Assembly (NCBI GenBank): GCA_964559865.1
Contig: CAZLJD010000035.1
Coordinates: 69,164-133,163, forward strand
Direction: 5' to 3'
From: JAGHAJ01 sp964559865 [NCBI: uncultured Synergistota bacterium]
GTDB lineage: Bacteria; Synergistota; JAGHAJ01
Length of the DNA: 64,000 nt
A program made the translations under genes and the position numbers. Of the stretch, positions 52,064 through 60,360 are shown piece after piece. Every line of letters starts with the position of its first letter. Position 1 is the first letter of the stretch. Below the pieces are notes generated by a model. That model ran no database searches. It worked only from the letters and a program-made list of their open reading frames with translations, and was not told where the DNA came from.

Positions 52064-52558
52064 ATGGCTGACTTCTTGCCCGAAGTCCTGACTTTTCCAG
52101 ATTTTCAGGCTGATGTGAATGAAGAGGTTGTGCTGGGAAATGTGTCTCGTGCTTTGTCTTCTGCACGGGCAGTAGGGGGTCTTCTTAGCGTTTCCAAATG
52201 GTGGATAAGAAGATCACCTGTAGGCGGCGTGGAGGCAAAGGTGGCAGTTATTTATAGAGAATTTCCTGTTGGAATTATTGAACTCTCACCTGTAGATGGC
52301 AGGCCTCTACCCTGTGGGTTTTACCCCCGTATCCCTGAGCTCGTCGCTACGGAGGATATGCTAAGTGAGAGCGTGAAGCTGCTATCAGGAGGGCTAAGAG
52401 TTGTTGAAGCCGTTGAGTACAGGGAAAGAGAGATGAGTTTTGCTGTTCCGATAGCGTTTAAAACGCTCATGGTGTCCCACTTAAATATTTATTATGATGG
52501 CGTCCATGTGTTACCGGATTATCTTATTATGCAGGAGATGAAACTCTTTGAAGTTTGA
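52064..52558 (+). CDS. Stand-alone copy of the permease's N-terminal domain
   Basis: This 164-residue soluble protein of unknown function clearly repeats the first ~165 residues of the next gene's product. Shared landmarks include SxARxxxxxLxxxKxW, VGIIELSPVDGRPLP against VGILEFSPSTGSLLP, VEAVEYREREMSFAVPIAF against AEVAEYREPERNFAIPLVY, and YYDGVHVLPDYLIMQEM against HYDGEHIVPDYPVMQEI. It has no signal peptide or membrane segment. It overlaps the permease start by 11 bases. It is probably a regulatory or substrate-handling domain acting with that permease. Confidence 0.8.
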   Translation: MADFLPEVLTFPDFQADVNEEVVLGNVSRALSSARAVGGLLSVSKWWIRRSPVGGVEAKVAVIYREFPVGIIELSPVDGRPLPCGFYPRIPELVATEDMLSESVKLLSGGLRVVEAVEYREREMSFAVPIAFKTLMVSHLNIYYDGVHVLPDYLIMQEMKLFEV

Positions 52559-54113
52559 ACCACCTATCCTGTCTAATTTTGAGCAGATATCTGCTGCTGA
52601 GGAGTATAAGACCCTCTCGGAGCATGAAAAATGCGACATAATTTTGAGAAATGGTCCTAAGGCAGTCTCTACGGCGAGGAATACGAGAAACTATTTGAAG
52701 GCTGGCAAAGTTTGGGTTTCAAGGACCCCCGGTGGAGAGGTTATCATAAAGGCGGCACTGCTTTATAGATATGCCGTAGTTGGAATACTTGAGTTTTCAC
52801 CTTCTACTGGAAGTTTGCTTCCCAAAGGTTACCACGATGTTTCCTTTAAGGTTAGTGTTTCCCTCAGCGCCGTTAGGAAGAAAGTTAAGACTATCGTTAA
52901 CGGGCTGGAACTGGCTGAAGTAGCAGAGTACAGGGAACCCGAAAGAAATTTTGCTATCCCTCTGGTTTATGAGGGCAAGATAGTTGCCCACCTGAAAGTG
53001 CACTATGACGGAGAACACATCGTTCCCGACTACCCTGTTATGCAGGAGATAAGAGATACCACCACAGAGGTAATAAGGAGATTTATAGGGGAATGGCTCT
53101 TTTCGTTTGCATTTGGGGGATTGCTCCTCACATCTCTTTACTTGAGGCGGTTGCCGAACTATTCTTTTGATGACTTTACCGTTATATATACGCTATTCGT
53201 CTTCCTCGTGATACTGAAAGGGCTTAACAAAAAGGGTTTTGTGAGGTATGTTGCGTCTCGTTTTGAAAGAGGAAGATTTATCCCACAGAAACTTGTAGTG
53301 TTGACTGCTCTGCTTTCGATCTTTGTTACCAACGATGTAGCTTTGCTGACCGTAGTCCCTCTTACTTTGGCGTTGAACATAAGGGATGTTGACAGGTTGA
53401 TAATACTCGAAGTTCTAACGGCTAATAGTGCTTCGGCACTCAGCCCATTTGGTAATCCTCAAAACATATTCATATACTATCACTATAATGTTTATCCCCT
53501 TGAGTTTGTTGGTGAAATATGGCCTTTTGTAGCTACCACTTTTGGCGTGATAATACTGCTGTCGTACTTTGGTAAACATGATGCGAATACTACCAAACTG
53601 CCAGTTGTGGCAAAGTACAAGAAAGAAGCTATCCTGTACCTTGGCTTCTTTGTTGTGTTTGTCTTGTCCGTGTTAAGATTTTTGCCGTTATGGGTGGGGG
53701 TTGGTATCGTAGTGTATGTTATCCTGTTTGACAAAGAGAGCCTGAAGATAGACTATTTCCTCCTTGCAACTTTTGGTGTGTTCTTTGGCTTTACTGATAA
53801 TCTTAGGGAGATGATACCAATTGTGCTTCACACCTCTAAGGAGATTTTCTTCTACGCCTCTGGTTTGAGTCAAGTGATAAGCAATGTTCCAGCGACACTT
53901 TTTCTGTCAGATTTCGCTTTGAACTGGAAACCACTCTTATGGGGTGTGAGCGTAGGTGGTTTTGGTACGCTAATCGCCTCTCTTGCAAGCCTTATATCTT
54001 ATAGACTGTATAAGGAACAGTTTGAGGACTCAAGGAGGTTTTTGGTGAGATTTCACTTATACAACTACGCTTTACTGTTTGTAGGTGTAGTGGCATATTT
54101 GCTGTTTGGGTAA
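52548..54113 (+). CDS. Ion-transporter-superfamily permease with a fused N-terminal soluble domain
   Basis: This 521-residue protein is soluble and homologous to the preceding protein from residues 1 to about 170. The remainder is an ArsB/NhaD/SLC13-like permease of about eleven helices. The paired family motifs are TNDVALLTVVPLTLAL and SPFGNPQNIFIYYHY in the first repeat, and QVISNVPATLFLSDF in the second. The transported ion is unknown; anions such as arsenite or dicarboxylates, or Na+/H+ exchange, are all possible. TTG 52548 is seven bases after AGGAG. Confidence 0.8.
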   Translation: MKFEPPILSNFEQISAAEEYKTLSEHEKCDIILRNGPKAVSTARNTRNYLKAGKVWVSRTPGGEVIIKAALLYRYAVVGILEFSPSTGSLLPKGYHDVSFKVSVSLSAVRKKVKTIVNGLELAEVAEYREPERNFAIPLVYEGKIVAHLKVHYDGEHIVPDYPVMQEIRDTTTEVIRRFIGEWLFSFAFGGLLLTSLYLRRLPNYSFDDFTVIYTLFVFLVILKGLNKKGFVRYVASRFERGRFIPQKLVVLTALLSIFVTNDVALLTVVPLTLALNIRDVDRLIILEVLTANSASALSPFGNPQNIFIYYHYNVYPLEFVGEIWPFVATTFGVIILLSYFGKHDANTTKLPVVAKYKKEAILYLGFFVVFVLSVLRFLPLWVGVGIVVYVILFDKESLKIDYFLLATFGVFFGFTDNLREMIPIVLHTSKEIFFYASGLSQVISNVPATLFLSDFALNWKPLLWGVSVGGFGTLIASLASLISYRLYKEQFEDSRRFLVRFHLYNYALLFVGVVAYLLFG

Positions 54114-54139
54114 ATGGGGAGACTTTAGTCCCCCCATTT
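54112..54139. terminator. Terminator hairpin between the permease and CoA-disulfide reductase genes
   Basis: AAATGGGG (54112-54119) pairs with CCCCATTT (54132-54139). It sits at the convergent ends of both genes and can serve both. Confidence 0.65.
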
Positions 54140-55469
54140 AGAATGACTTTAGAAGGTTTTGTGCTGCTATAAGCACAGGGTCCCATACCGGTGAGAATGG
54201 GGGTGCGTATGCAAAATCAGAGTAAGCGAAATCCCATATCCGCATGCCATTAGTTACTGCCATTGATAGGGCATCTATTCTCAATCCACTTCCTTTGCCT
54301 CCTACGATTTGGGCGCCTATCAGCCTCCCAGTTCCCTCTTCTGCTATGAGCTTTACATGGACATCTTTCCCACCCGGATAGTAGTGAGCAGTTGTGTGAG
54401 CCTTTATGTAGCTGCTTTTTACCTTGAAGCCAGCTCTTTCTGCCTCCACGGTGCTTAACCCCGTTCTTGCAATCTCAAGTTCTAACACCTTTGCAATAGC
54501 AGTGCCTACTACTCCGGGAAATGCCGTGTATTTTCCTCCTGCTGCGTTGTTTCCGGCTATTCTGCCCTGCTTGTTCGCAGTTGTCCCCAGCGGTATGTAG
54601 GTCTTTTCCCCTGTTACTATGTGGTATGCGTCTGCACAGTCACCGGCAGCGTATATCCCTTCTGCTGATGTCTCCATCTGCCTGTTTACATCTATTGAAC
54701 CTTTTGGGCCGAGTTTTATCCCTGCTTCTCTTGCAAGCTCAGAATTGGGTTTAACACCTATGGACAACAGCACAAAGTCAGTCTCTATCTTTCCTTTGTC
54801 GGTTACAACCTGTTTGATGTTTCCATCTCCCTCAAAACCCATGACCTTTGTTGATGTAAGCACATCTATCCCACTTTCTTTTATCTCCTTTTCTACGATC
54901 TCTGCCATGTCTTTGTCCATGTTTATCAATATCTGAGGCATGAGTTCCACTACGGTAACCTTTACATCCCACTCCTTCAATGCTTCTGCCATCTCCATAC
55001 CGATGTATCCGGCTCCCACTACGACGGCATTTCGAGGAGATTTTTCCCGCAAGTATTTTAGTATTTTCTCACCATCTTTTAGTGTCCTGAGGGTGAATAT
55101 CCCATTGTTGTTTAGGCCTTCAAAAGGTGGTACTATAGCACTTGCACCGGTGGCGATGATCGCTTTGTCAAATGGGATCTTTTTGCCGTTTACTTTTATC
55201 TCTCGTCTTTGTACATCAATTTCTTCGACACGGCTATTCAGATGAATTTCCACGCCGCTTTTTTTGAATGCTTCTGGTGTCCTTGCTATCAGAGTTTGCC
55301 TCTCTTTTATCACTTTACCTATGAAATATGGTAGGCCGCATCCCCCGTAAGAGATGTCTCCTTCATCGGTGAATATGCTTACCTCCGCTTTGGGGTTTAC
55401 TCTCTTTGCCTTTGATGCAGCAGCGGGTCCTGCTGCAACTCCTCCTATTACTACGATCTTTTCACCCAT
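54138..55469 (-). CDS. CoA-disulfide reductase / NADH oxidase family flavoprotein
   Basis: This 443-residue FAD/NAD(P)H enzyme has VVIGGVAAGPAAASKAKRVN at the N-terminus, the single active-site Cys in ISYGGCGLPYFIGK, AVVVGAGYIGMEMAEALKEW for NADH and GIYAAGDCADAYH for FAD. The C-terminal dimerisation domain is complete. It reduces CoA disulfide or peroxides/O2 with NAD(P)H. The GGAGG-headed ATG 55469 is preferred. It is divergent from the following metallo-beta-lactamase gene and fits the redox island. Confidence 0.88.
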   Translation of the reverse strand: MGEKIVVIGGVAAGPAAASKAKRVNPKAEVSIFTDEGDISYGGCGLPYFIGKVIKERQTLIARTPEAFKKSGVEIHLNSRVEEIDVQRREIKVNGKKIPFDKAIIATGASAIVPPFEGLNNNGIFTLRTLKDGEKILKYLREKSPRNAVVVGAGYIGMEMAEALKEWDVKVTVVELMPQILINMDKDMAEIVEKEIKESGIDVLTSTKVMGFEGDGNIKQVVTDKGKIETDFVLLSIGVKPNSELAREAGIKLGPKGSIDVNRQMETSAEGIYAAGDCADAYHIVTGEKTYIPLGTTANKQGRIAGNNAAGGKYTAFPGVVGTAIAKVLELEIARTGLSTVEAERAGFKVKSSYIKAHTTAHYYPGGKDVHVKLIAEEGTGRLIGAQIVGGKGSGLRIDALSMAVTNGMRIWDFAYSDFAYAPPFSPVWDPVLIAAQNLLKSF

Positions 55470-55529
55470 ATAGACATCCCTCCTTGACTTGTGAAATCCT
55501 GCGTAGGATTTTACACCCAATTTTGTGTT

Positions 55530-55557
55530 TTGTCTATCACTTCGTTGGTTGTATAAT
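55530..55557 (+). promoter_or_regulatory. Promoter for the metallo-beta-lactamase-fold gene
   Basis: TTGTCT (55530-55535) and TATAAT (55552-55557) are 16 bases apart, 28 bases before TTG 55586. Confidence 0.6.
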
Positions 55558-55585
55558 AGTAAAAAATATTTGGGGGGTGAGGATT

Positions 55586-56458
55586 TTGTTAGATGGTTTG
55601 AACTCTTTGAAGGTGATTGTGCTTATAGAGGATACGGTGCCGTATGAGAGCAATCTTCTGGCTGCACACGGCATAAGCTTTTACCTTGAGGCAAAGAATG
55701 AAAGCACTACCATGAGAGTGCTATTTGATGTTGGACAATCACCTGATGCACTTATCTCAAATATGCAAAAACTTGGCGTTGAACCTGAAAGTATAGATGC
55801 GATTGTGTTGAGTCATTGCCACTACGACCATACGCGTGGTTTGGTGAAGATAGTGGAAGTAATAGGTAAGAAGGAATTACCCATAATAGCACATCCATCA
55901 ATATTTAGATTGAATTTCGTTACACGTCCTTTTCTTAGACATGTAGGTATGGATCTTTTGGATGCGAGGGAGCGTGTGGAGTCGGCTGGGGGGAGGCTTT
56001 TTCTGACATCTGATCCGTTGGAGCTGATGAATGGTTTGATGACCACTGGTGAAGTAGAGAGGCAGACGGATTTTGAAGATGTTGGTATAGAGCTTAAGAG
56101 TATATCGAATGGCAGGATAGTGGAAGATAAGATGTTAGATGACATATCTTTGGTTGCAGGTGTAAAAGGTAAAGGGATTGTGATTCTTACTGGTTGCAGT
56201 CATGCAGGTATAGTGAACATCGTAAAACAGTCTGTAAAACTTGCTGGTGTTGATAAGATAGCTGGGATTATGGGTGGTTTTCACCTCATAGAGGCTTCCG
56301 ATGATAGGATAACAAAGACGGTTGGTTCTCTAAAGGGGTTTGACATATCTATGATATCTGCTGGACATTGTACTGGCAGGAGGGCACAGCATGAGCTCAA
56401 GGTGGCTTTTGGCGGGAAGTGGAAGGATATGGGCAGTGGGGTAGTATACGAGTTTTGA
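55586..56458 (+). CDS. Metallo-beta-lactamase-fold protein (dihydropterin phosphate synthase-like)
   Basis: This 290-residue hydrolase has the H-x-H-x-D-H site in LSHCHYDHTRGLVKI and later ligands in ILTGCSHAGIVNIVKQ and GGFHLIEAS, ending with SAGHCTGRRAQHEL. The pattern matches the MptE-like/TM0207 group, annotated as 7,8-dihydropterin-6-methyl-aminobenzene phosphate synthase-related, whose cellular role is uncertain. It starts at TTG 55586 after a G-rich ribosome site (GGGGGG). A longer upstream frame has no support. Confidence 0.82.
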   Translation: MLDGLNSLKVIVLIEDTVPYESNLLAAHGISFYLEAKNESTTMRVLFDVGQSPDALISNMQKLGVEPESIDAIVLSHCHYDHTRGLVKIVEVIGKKELPIIAHPSIFRLNFVTRPFLRHVGMDLLDARERVESAGGRLFLTSDPLELMNGLMTTGEVERQTDFEDVGIELKSISNGRIVEDKMLDDISLVAGVKGKGIVILTGCSHAGIVNIVKQSVKLAGVDKIAGIMGGFHLIEASDDRITKTVGSLKGFDISMISAGHCTGRRAQHELKVAFGGKWKDMGSGVVYEF

Positions 56459-56491
56459 AGGGTGGTATTGATTTTGAGTTTTGGATTTGTG

Positions 56492-56500
56492 TGGTAAAAT
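56492..56500 (+). promoter_or_regulatory. Extended -10 promoter for the AOR gene
   Basis: TGG-TAAAAT lies 22 bases before ATG 56522. TTGAGT at 56474-56479 is a poorly spaced -35. Confidence 0.45.
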
Positions 56501-56521
56501 AGTCTAAGAGAGGTGGTGAGA

Positions 56522-58351
56522 ATGGCATTAGGCTACTGGAACAGGGTGATCAGAATAGACCTTACGAGTGCCTCTGTGACTGAAGAGTATGTGGACGACG
56601 ATGTATGGATGAGGTTTGTGGGAGGGGCAGGATACGGAACGAAGGTCATGATAGATGAAACACCTCCAAAACTGGATCCATTCTCTCCTGAAAACAAGAT
56701 AATCTATGCTGTTGGTCCGTTCCAGTCATACAATATTCCTGGTAGTGGTAAGTGGAGTGTCGTAACGAGATCTCCACTTACTAACACGCACCTTGATACT
56801 GCGGGTGCTGCTGACTTTGGTGTAGTCCTTAAGAAGACTGGTTTTGATGCCATAGTGATTGAGGGTAAGGCGGATAAGCCTGTGTGTGTAGTTGTGAGCG
56901 ATGGTGATGTTAGGATAGAGGATGCAGGATGGCTGTGGGGTAAGGATGCGTATGACACGGCTCATTTGCTTAAGGGTAAGTATAAGGGTAGAGTGGGAGT
57001 CGTTGCGATAGGTCAGTCTGGTGAGAGGCTTGTTCGAATGGCAAACATTGTGGTAGATGGTCACAGCTTCTGTGGTCGTGGTGGTGCAGGAGCTGTTATG
57101 GGTAGCAAGAATTTGAAGGCAGTTGTGGTGGCAGGTAGCAAAAACCCGACTGTTTACGACCCGGATACACTGAGGGAGCTTGTGAGAGATGTTGCGAAAA
57201 GGATTGTAAAGGGCAAGGCTGCAACACGAAAGAATGGAACCGTCAATGGCGTGCTTTATGTTGAGGAGATAGGTGACCTTCCGATGAAGTACTGGGATGT
57301 TGATACATGGAAGGAAGGTGCAAGAAAGCTGGGTGCACCATTCTACACGGAGTTTCTCCAAGCAAAACCTCTCCCGTGTGCGAACTGTCCTGTAGGGTGT
57401 CATCGAAAGGTTAGGATCCCTGAGCCTTACAACATTGAAACTGTGGGACCGGAATACGAGACGGTGGCTATGTTGGGTAGCAATTTGCTGATAGACGACT
57501 TGACGGCTGTTGCGTATGCTGGTGAGATGCTGAACAGGTATGGGGTGGATACTATATCTGTGGGTGCAGCGATAGGGTTTTTGATGGACCTTTACGAACA
57601 GGGAATAGTAAAGAAGAGCGACATAGGTGTGGAAGTGAATTGGGGAGACAGTGAGGTTATGCTGAGACTTGTGCGTGAGATAGCACTTGCGGAGGGCAAG
57701 GTTGGAGAGTTGTTTAAGGACGGTGTAAGGGCAGCGGCTGAGAGGATAGGTAAGGAGGCTCTGGATAGGGTGGTGGAAGTTAAAGGGCTTGACTATCCTG
57801 CTCACGATCCAAGGGCAGTCTTTGCCCTTGCAATAAACTATGCCACAGGGACGAGAGGGGCATGTCATCAGAGGGGTAATCCACATACGATATGTGCAGG
57901 TCTTACATATCCGGAGCTTGGAATAACAGAGAAGCCAGATAGGTTTGACTTGGAGCTTGCTGCTAAGCTTGCTGTTGTAGCTCAGAATACCAATGCCGTT
58001 TATAATAGCCTTTCCGTGTGCGACTTCATGATGGGTTCTGACGGTATGACGCTCACCGATGTGAAGAACCTTATTAATGCAGTTACCGGTTGGGAGTGGG
58101 AGGTAGATACCCTTGTAATGGCGGGGGAGAGAATATTTAACCTTCAGCGGTTGATAAACATTAGAGATGGATACACAGCTGAAGATGACAAGTTGCCTTT
58201 GAAGATGCGGAGGGCTGCAAGTGAAGGAGGAAGGGCAGGAAAGACACCAGAGCCATTTGATAGGTTAAAAGAAAATTATTATAGATTGAGGGGATGGACT
58301 CAGGATGGCATACCAACGGAAGAGTTGGTAAACAGACTTGATATCCCCTGA
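56522..58351 (+). CDS. Aldehyde:ferredoxin oxidoreductase family tungstoenzyme
   Basis: This 609-residue AOR-family protein binds tungstopterin and one 4Fe-4S cluster. The cluster cysteines are C286-A-N-C289-P-V-G-C293 and C500 in SLSVCDFMMG. Pterin-binding Arg/Gly-rich stretches (GGAGYGTKVMIDE, GRGGAGAVMGSKNLKAVVV) are present. It oxidises aldehydes to acids with ferredoxin reduction, or carries out a related reaction. ATG 56522 follows GAGGTGG. A Fur-type regulator lies 25 bases downstream. Confidence 0.93.
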   Translation: MALGYWNRVIRIDLTSASVTEEYVDDDVWMRFVGGAGYGTKVMIDETPPKLDPFSPENKIIYAVGPFQSYNIPGSGKWSVVTRSPLTNTHLDTAGAADFGVVLKKTGFDAIVIEGKADKPVCVVVSDGDVRIEDAGWLWGKDAYDTAHLLKGKYKGRVGVVAIGQSGERLVRMANIVVDGHSFCGRGGAGAVMGSKNLKAVVVAGSKNPTVYDPDTLRELVRDVAKRIVKGKAATRKNGTVNGVLYVEEIGDLPMKYWDVDTWKEGARKLGAPFYTEFLQAKPLPCANCPVGCHRKVRIPEPYNIETVGPEYETVAMLGSNLLIDDLTAVAYAGEMLNRYGVDTISVGAAIGFLMDLYEQGIVKKSDIGVEVNWGDSEVMLRLVREIALAEGKVGELFKDGVRAAAERIGKEALDRVVEVKGLDYPAHDPRAVFALAINYATGTRGACHQRGNPHTICAGLTYPELGITEKPDRFDLELAAKLAVVAQNTNAVYNSLSVCDFMMGSDGMTLTDVKNLINAVTGWEWEVDTLVMAGERIFNLQRLINIRDGYTAEDDKLPLKMRRAASEGGRAGKTPEPFDRLKENYYRLRGWTQDGIPTEELVNRLDIP

Positions 58352-58376
58352 TTACCTGTTAGCGAAGGAGGGTCTT

Positions 58377-58841
58377 ATGAAGAAGAATAGGTACATCTTA
58401 CCCAAGGATTCACTGGAAAAGGAGAGACTCTATATGCTTGAGAGAGGGTTGAGACCTTCTTATCGTAGGGCAGTTGTGCTTAACTATATGCGTGGAAACA
58501 GATCACACCCAACGGTTGACGACATATATAGTGACCTGAAGGATAAACTCCCCTCTCTTTCCAAGACTACCGTTTATAATGTACTGAGCTTCTTTGTTTC
58601 TCATGGTATTTTGAAGGAATTGATAACAGACGAGGGTAAGTCAAGATACGACTTCATGGAGAGGCCACATGCACACTTTAGGTGTTTGGAGTGCGGAAGG
58701 ATATACGATATCTTTGTAGATGAGAGGTTACTTAATGTGAAAGAGATAGATGGGCATCAAGTAACTGATGTGCAGGTTTACTTTACTGGAATATGTAAGG
58801 AGTGCTTGGGTAAGAGACAGAAGAGGATTGGCAACGAGTAG
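58377..58841 (+). CDS. Fur/PerR-family metalloregulator
   Basis: This 154-residue Fur-family regulator has the winged-helix region RRAVVLNYMRGNRSHPTVDD, SLSKTTVYNVLSFFVSHGIL, the metal-binding HAHFRCLECGRIYDI segment and a second C-x-x-C in GICKECLGK for structural zinc. The company of peroxiredoxin and other peroxide-defence genes suggests PerR. A palindrome upstream of the peroxiredoxin gene is a candidate target. ATG 58377 follows AAGGAGGG. Confidence 0.9.
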   Translation: MKKNRYILPKDSLEKERLYMLERGLRPSYRRAVVLNYMRGNRSHPTVDDIYSDLKDKLPSLSKTTVYNVLSFFVSHGILKELITDEGKSRYDFMERPHAHFRCLECGRIYDIFVDERLLNVKEIDGHQVTDVQVYFTGICKECLGKRQKRIGNE

Positions 58842-58883
58842 GCTCTTTCCTTTTGGTTTTTGAAGAGGTTTCCAAAAAAGTCC

Positions 58884-58948
58884 TTGCTATTTGAGGAGAG
58901 ATGTGTTATACTTGGATTGAAGCCAAAATTGGAATGGTTTCAATTTTG
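58884..58948 (+). promoter_or_regulatory. Peroxiredoxin promoter with downstream palindrome
   Basis: TTGCTA (58884-58889) and TATACT (58907-58912) have 17-base spacing. Just after the expected transcription start, CAAAATTG (58924-58931) and CAATTTTG (58941-58948) form an inverted repeat with a nine-base centre. It could be an operator for the Fur/PerR protein encoded upstream or an mRNA stem. It is not a classic PerR box. Confidence 0.5.
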
Positions 58949-58965
58949 AGAGGAGGGAAAGTAGA

Positions 58966-59607
58966 ATGGAAGGAAAGATGCCGTTGTTAGGAGAGAGGTT
59001 TCCCGAGATGGAGGTTCAGACTACGCACGGGAAGATGAAACTGCCCGATGCGTTTGCTGGCAAGTGGTTTATACTCTTTAGTCATCCAGCAGATTTTACA
59101 CCTGTTTGTACTACTGAATTTGTAGCGTTTCAGAAGAGGTACGATAAGTTTAAGGAGTTAGGCTGTGAGTTGATAGGGCTCAGCATTGACCAAGTGTTTT
59201 CTCATATTAAGTGGGTGCAGTGGATCAAAGAAGCGCTTGATGTTGAGATAAAGTTCCCTGTTATTGCAGACGATACTGGTAGAGTGGCTACGGAATTGGG
59301 GATAATTCACCCCGGCAAGGGTACGAACACGGTGAGAGCCGTCTTTGTGGTGGATCCTAATGCACGCATAAGGGTGATACTTTACTATCCACAGGAGATA
59401 GGCAGAAATATGGACGAGATATTGAGGATCGTAAAGGTATTGCAGATTTCTGACACTGAAGGTGTAGCAGTGCCTGCAAATTGGCCAGATAACGAGCTGA
59501 TAGGTGATGAAGTGATTATACCTCCGGCCCTTGATGAAGAGACTGCGGCTAAACGACCTAAGGAGTACGATTGTTTTGACTGGTGGTTTTGCCACAAAAA
59601 GCGGTAA
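58966..59607 (+). CDS. Peroxiredoxin (Prx6/AhpC type)
   Basis: This 213-residue thiol peroxidase has the peroxidatic Cys in [19 protein letters not shown] and a Prx6-like long C-terminus with a second cysteine near the end ([13 protein letters not shown]). It removes peroxides, probably with reductant from rubredoxin or a thioredoxin-type partner. Spacing and the hairpin after it indicate a single-gene or first-of-operon unit. Confidence 0.94.
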   Translation: MEGKMPLLGERFPEMEVQTTHGKMKLPDAFAGKWFILFSHPADFTPVCTTEFVAFQKRYDKFKELGCELIGLSIDQVFSHIKWVQWIKEALDVEIKFPVIADDTGRVATELGIIHPGKGTNTVRAVFVVDPNARIRVILYYPQEIGRNMDEILRIVKVLQISDTEGVAVPANWPDNELIGDEVIIPPALDEETAAKRPKEYDCFDWWFCHKKR

Positions 59608-59615
59608 GTTGGCAG

Positions 59616-59641
59616 GTGGGCAGATTTTTCTGCCCACTTTT
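59616..59641 (+). terminator. Rho-independent terminator after peroxiredoxin
   Basis: GTGGGCAGA (59616-59624) and TCTGCCCAC (59629-59637) form a 9-bp stem with a TTTT loop and a following T run. Confidence 0.85.
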
Positions 59642-59665
59642 GTATAGTTTGAGCGAGGTGATGAT

Positions 59666-60358
59666 ATGGATTTGAGCGTTTTTTATGCGTTTAGTTATGG
59701 GGTTTATGTAGTTTCCTCAAGTGTGGGAGATAAACTCAACGGCCAGATTGCAAATACTGTGTTTCAGGTAACATCGGAGCTACCATAGGTTGCTATAAGT
59801 ATAAATAAGCAAAACTTGACGCATGAGTATATAAGAGAGTCTGGTGTATTTGCTGTTTCTATACTTGAGAGAGATGTCCCTTTGAAGACTGTGGGACTGT
59901 TTGGATTCAAAAGTGGGAGAGATGTAGAAAAGTTTGGGGAGGTTAGGTATAAACGGTGTGGTTTAGGTTCTCCAGTTTTGCTTGAACATTCACTTGGTTA
60001 CATAGAGGCAAAGGTTGTGAGTGAGCTTGATGTTGGCACGCACACGATATTTGTGGGAGAGGTTGTAGAAGCTGAGTGGTTCAGAGCAGGAGAACCGATG
60101 ACATATGCTTACTATCATGAGGTAAAAAGAGGCAAGTCCCCCAAGACTGCCCCTACCTATATCGAAGAGGAAGTTAAAAAGGAGGCAAAAAACATCATGA
60201 AAAAATACAGATGTGAAATATGTGGATATGTGTACGACCCTGAGGTTGGTGATCCTGATGGTGGTATAAAGCCAGGGACACCTTTTGAGGAGATACCGGA
60301 TGACTGGGTGTGCCCTGTATGTGGGGCGGGTAAAGACCAGTTCGTTTTGGAGGAGTAG
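59666..60358 (+). pseudogene. Flavin reductase-rubredoxin fusion interrupted by an in-frame TAG
   Basis: The frame opens at ATG 59666 and encodes a flavin-reductase domain (MDLSVFYAFSYGVYVVSS, then IANTVFQVTSELP). It reaches an in-frame TAG at 59786-59788 and continues in the same frame ([18 protein letters not shown]) through the flavin domain. From residue 178 a complete rubredoxin follows ([10 protein letters not shown] ... [13 protein letters not shown]). An internal GGAGG with ATG 60197 could still make rubredoxin alone. This protein type normally passes electrons to flavodiiron proteins, which fits the next gene. Confidence 0.85.
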
Positions 60359-60360
60359 GT

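Noticed and set aside
56726-57886. 386-residue minus-strand ORF
   Set aside because: It is a long shadow of the AOR gene on the opposite strand, with a His/Thr/Ser-rich composition typical of antisense frames.
59786-59788. TAG as a pyrrolysine or other recoded codon
   Set aside because: No pyrrolysine genes are seen and the flavin reductase family has no special residue at this position; a nonsense mutation is simpler.
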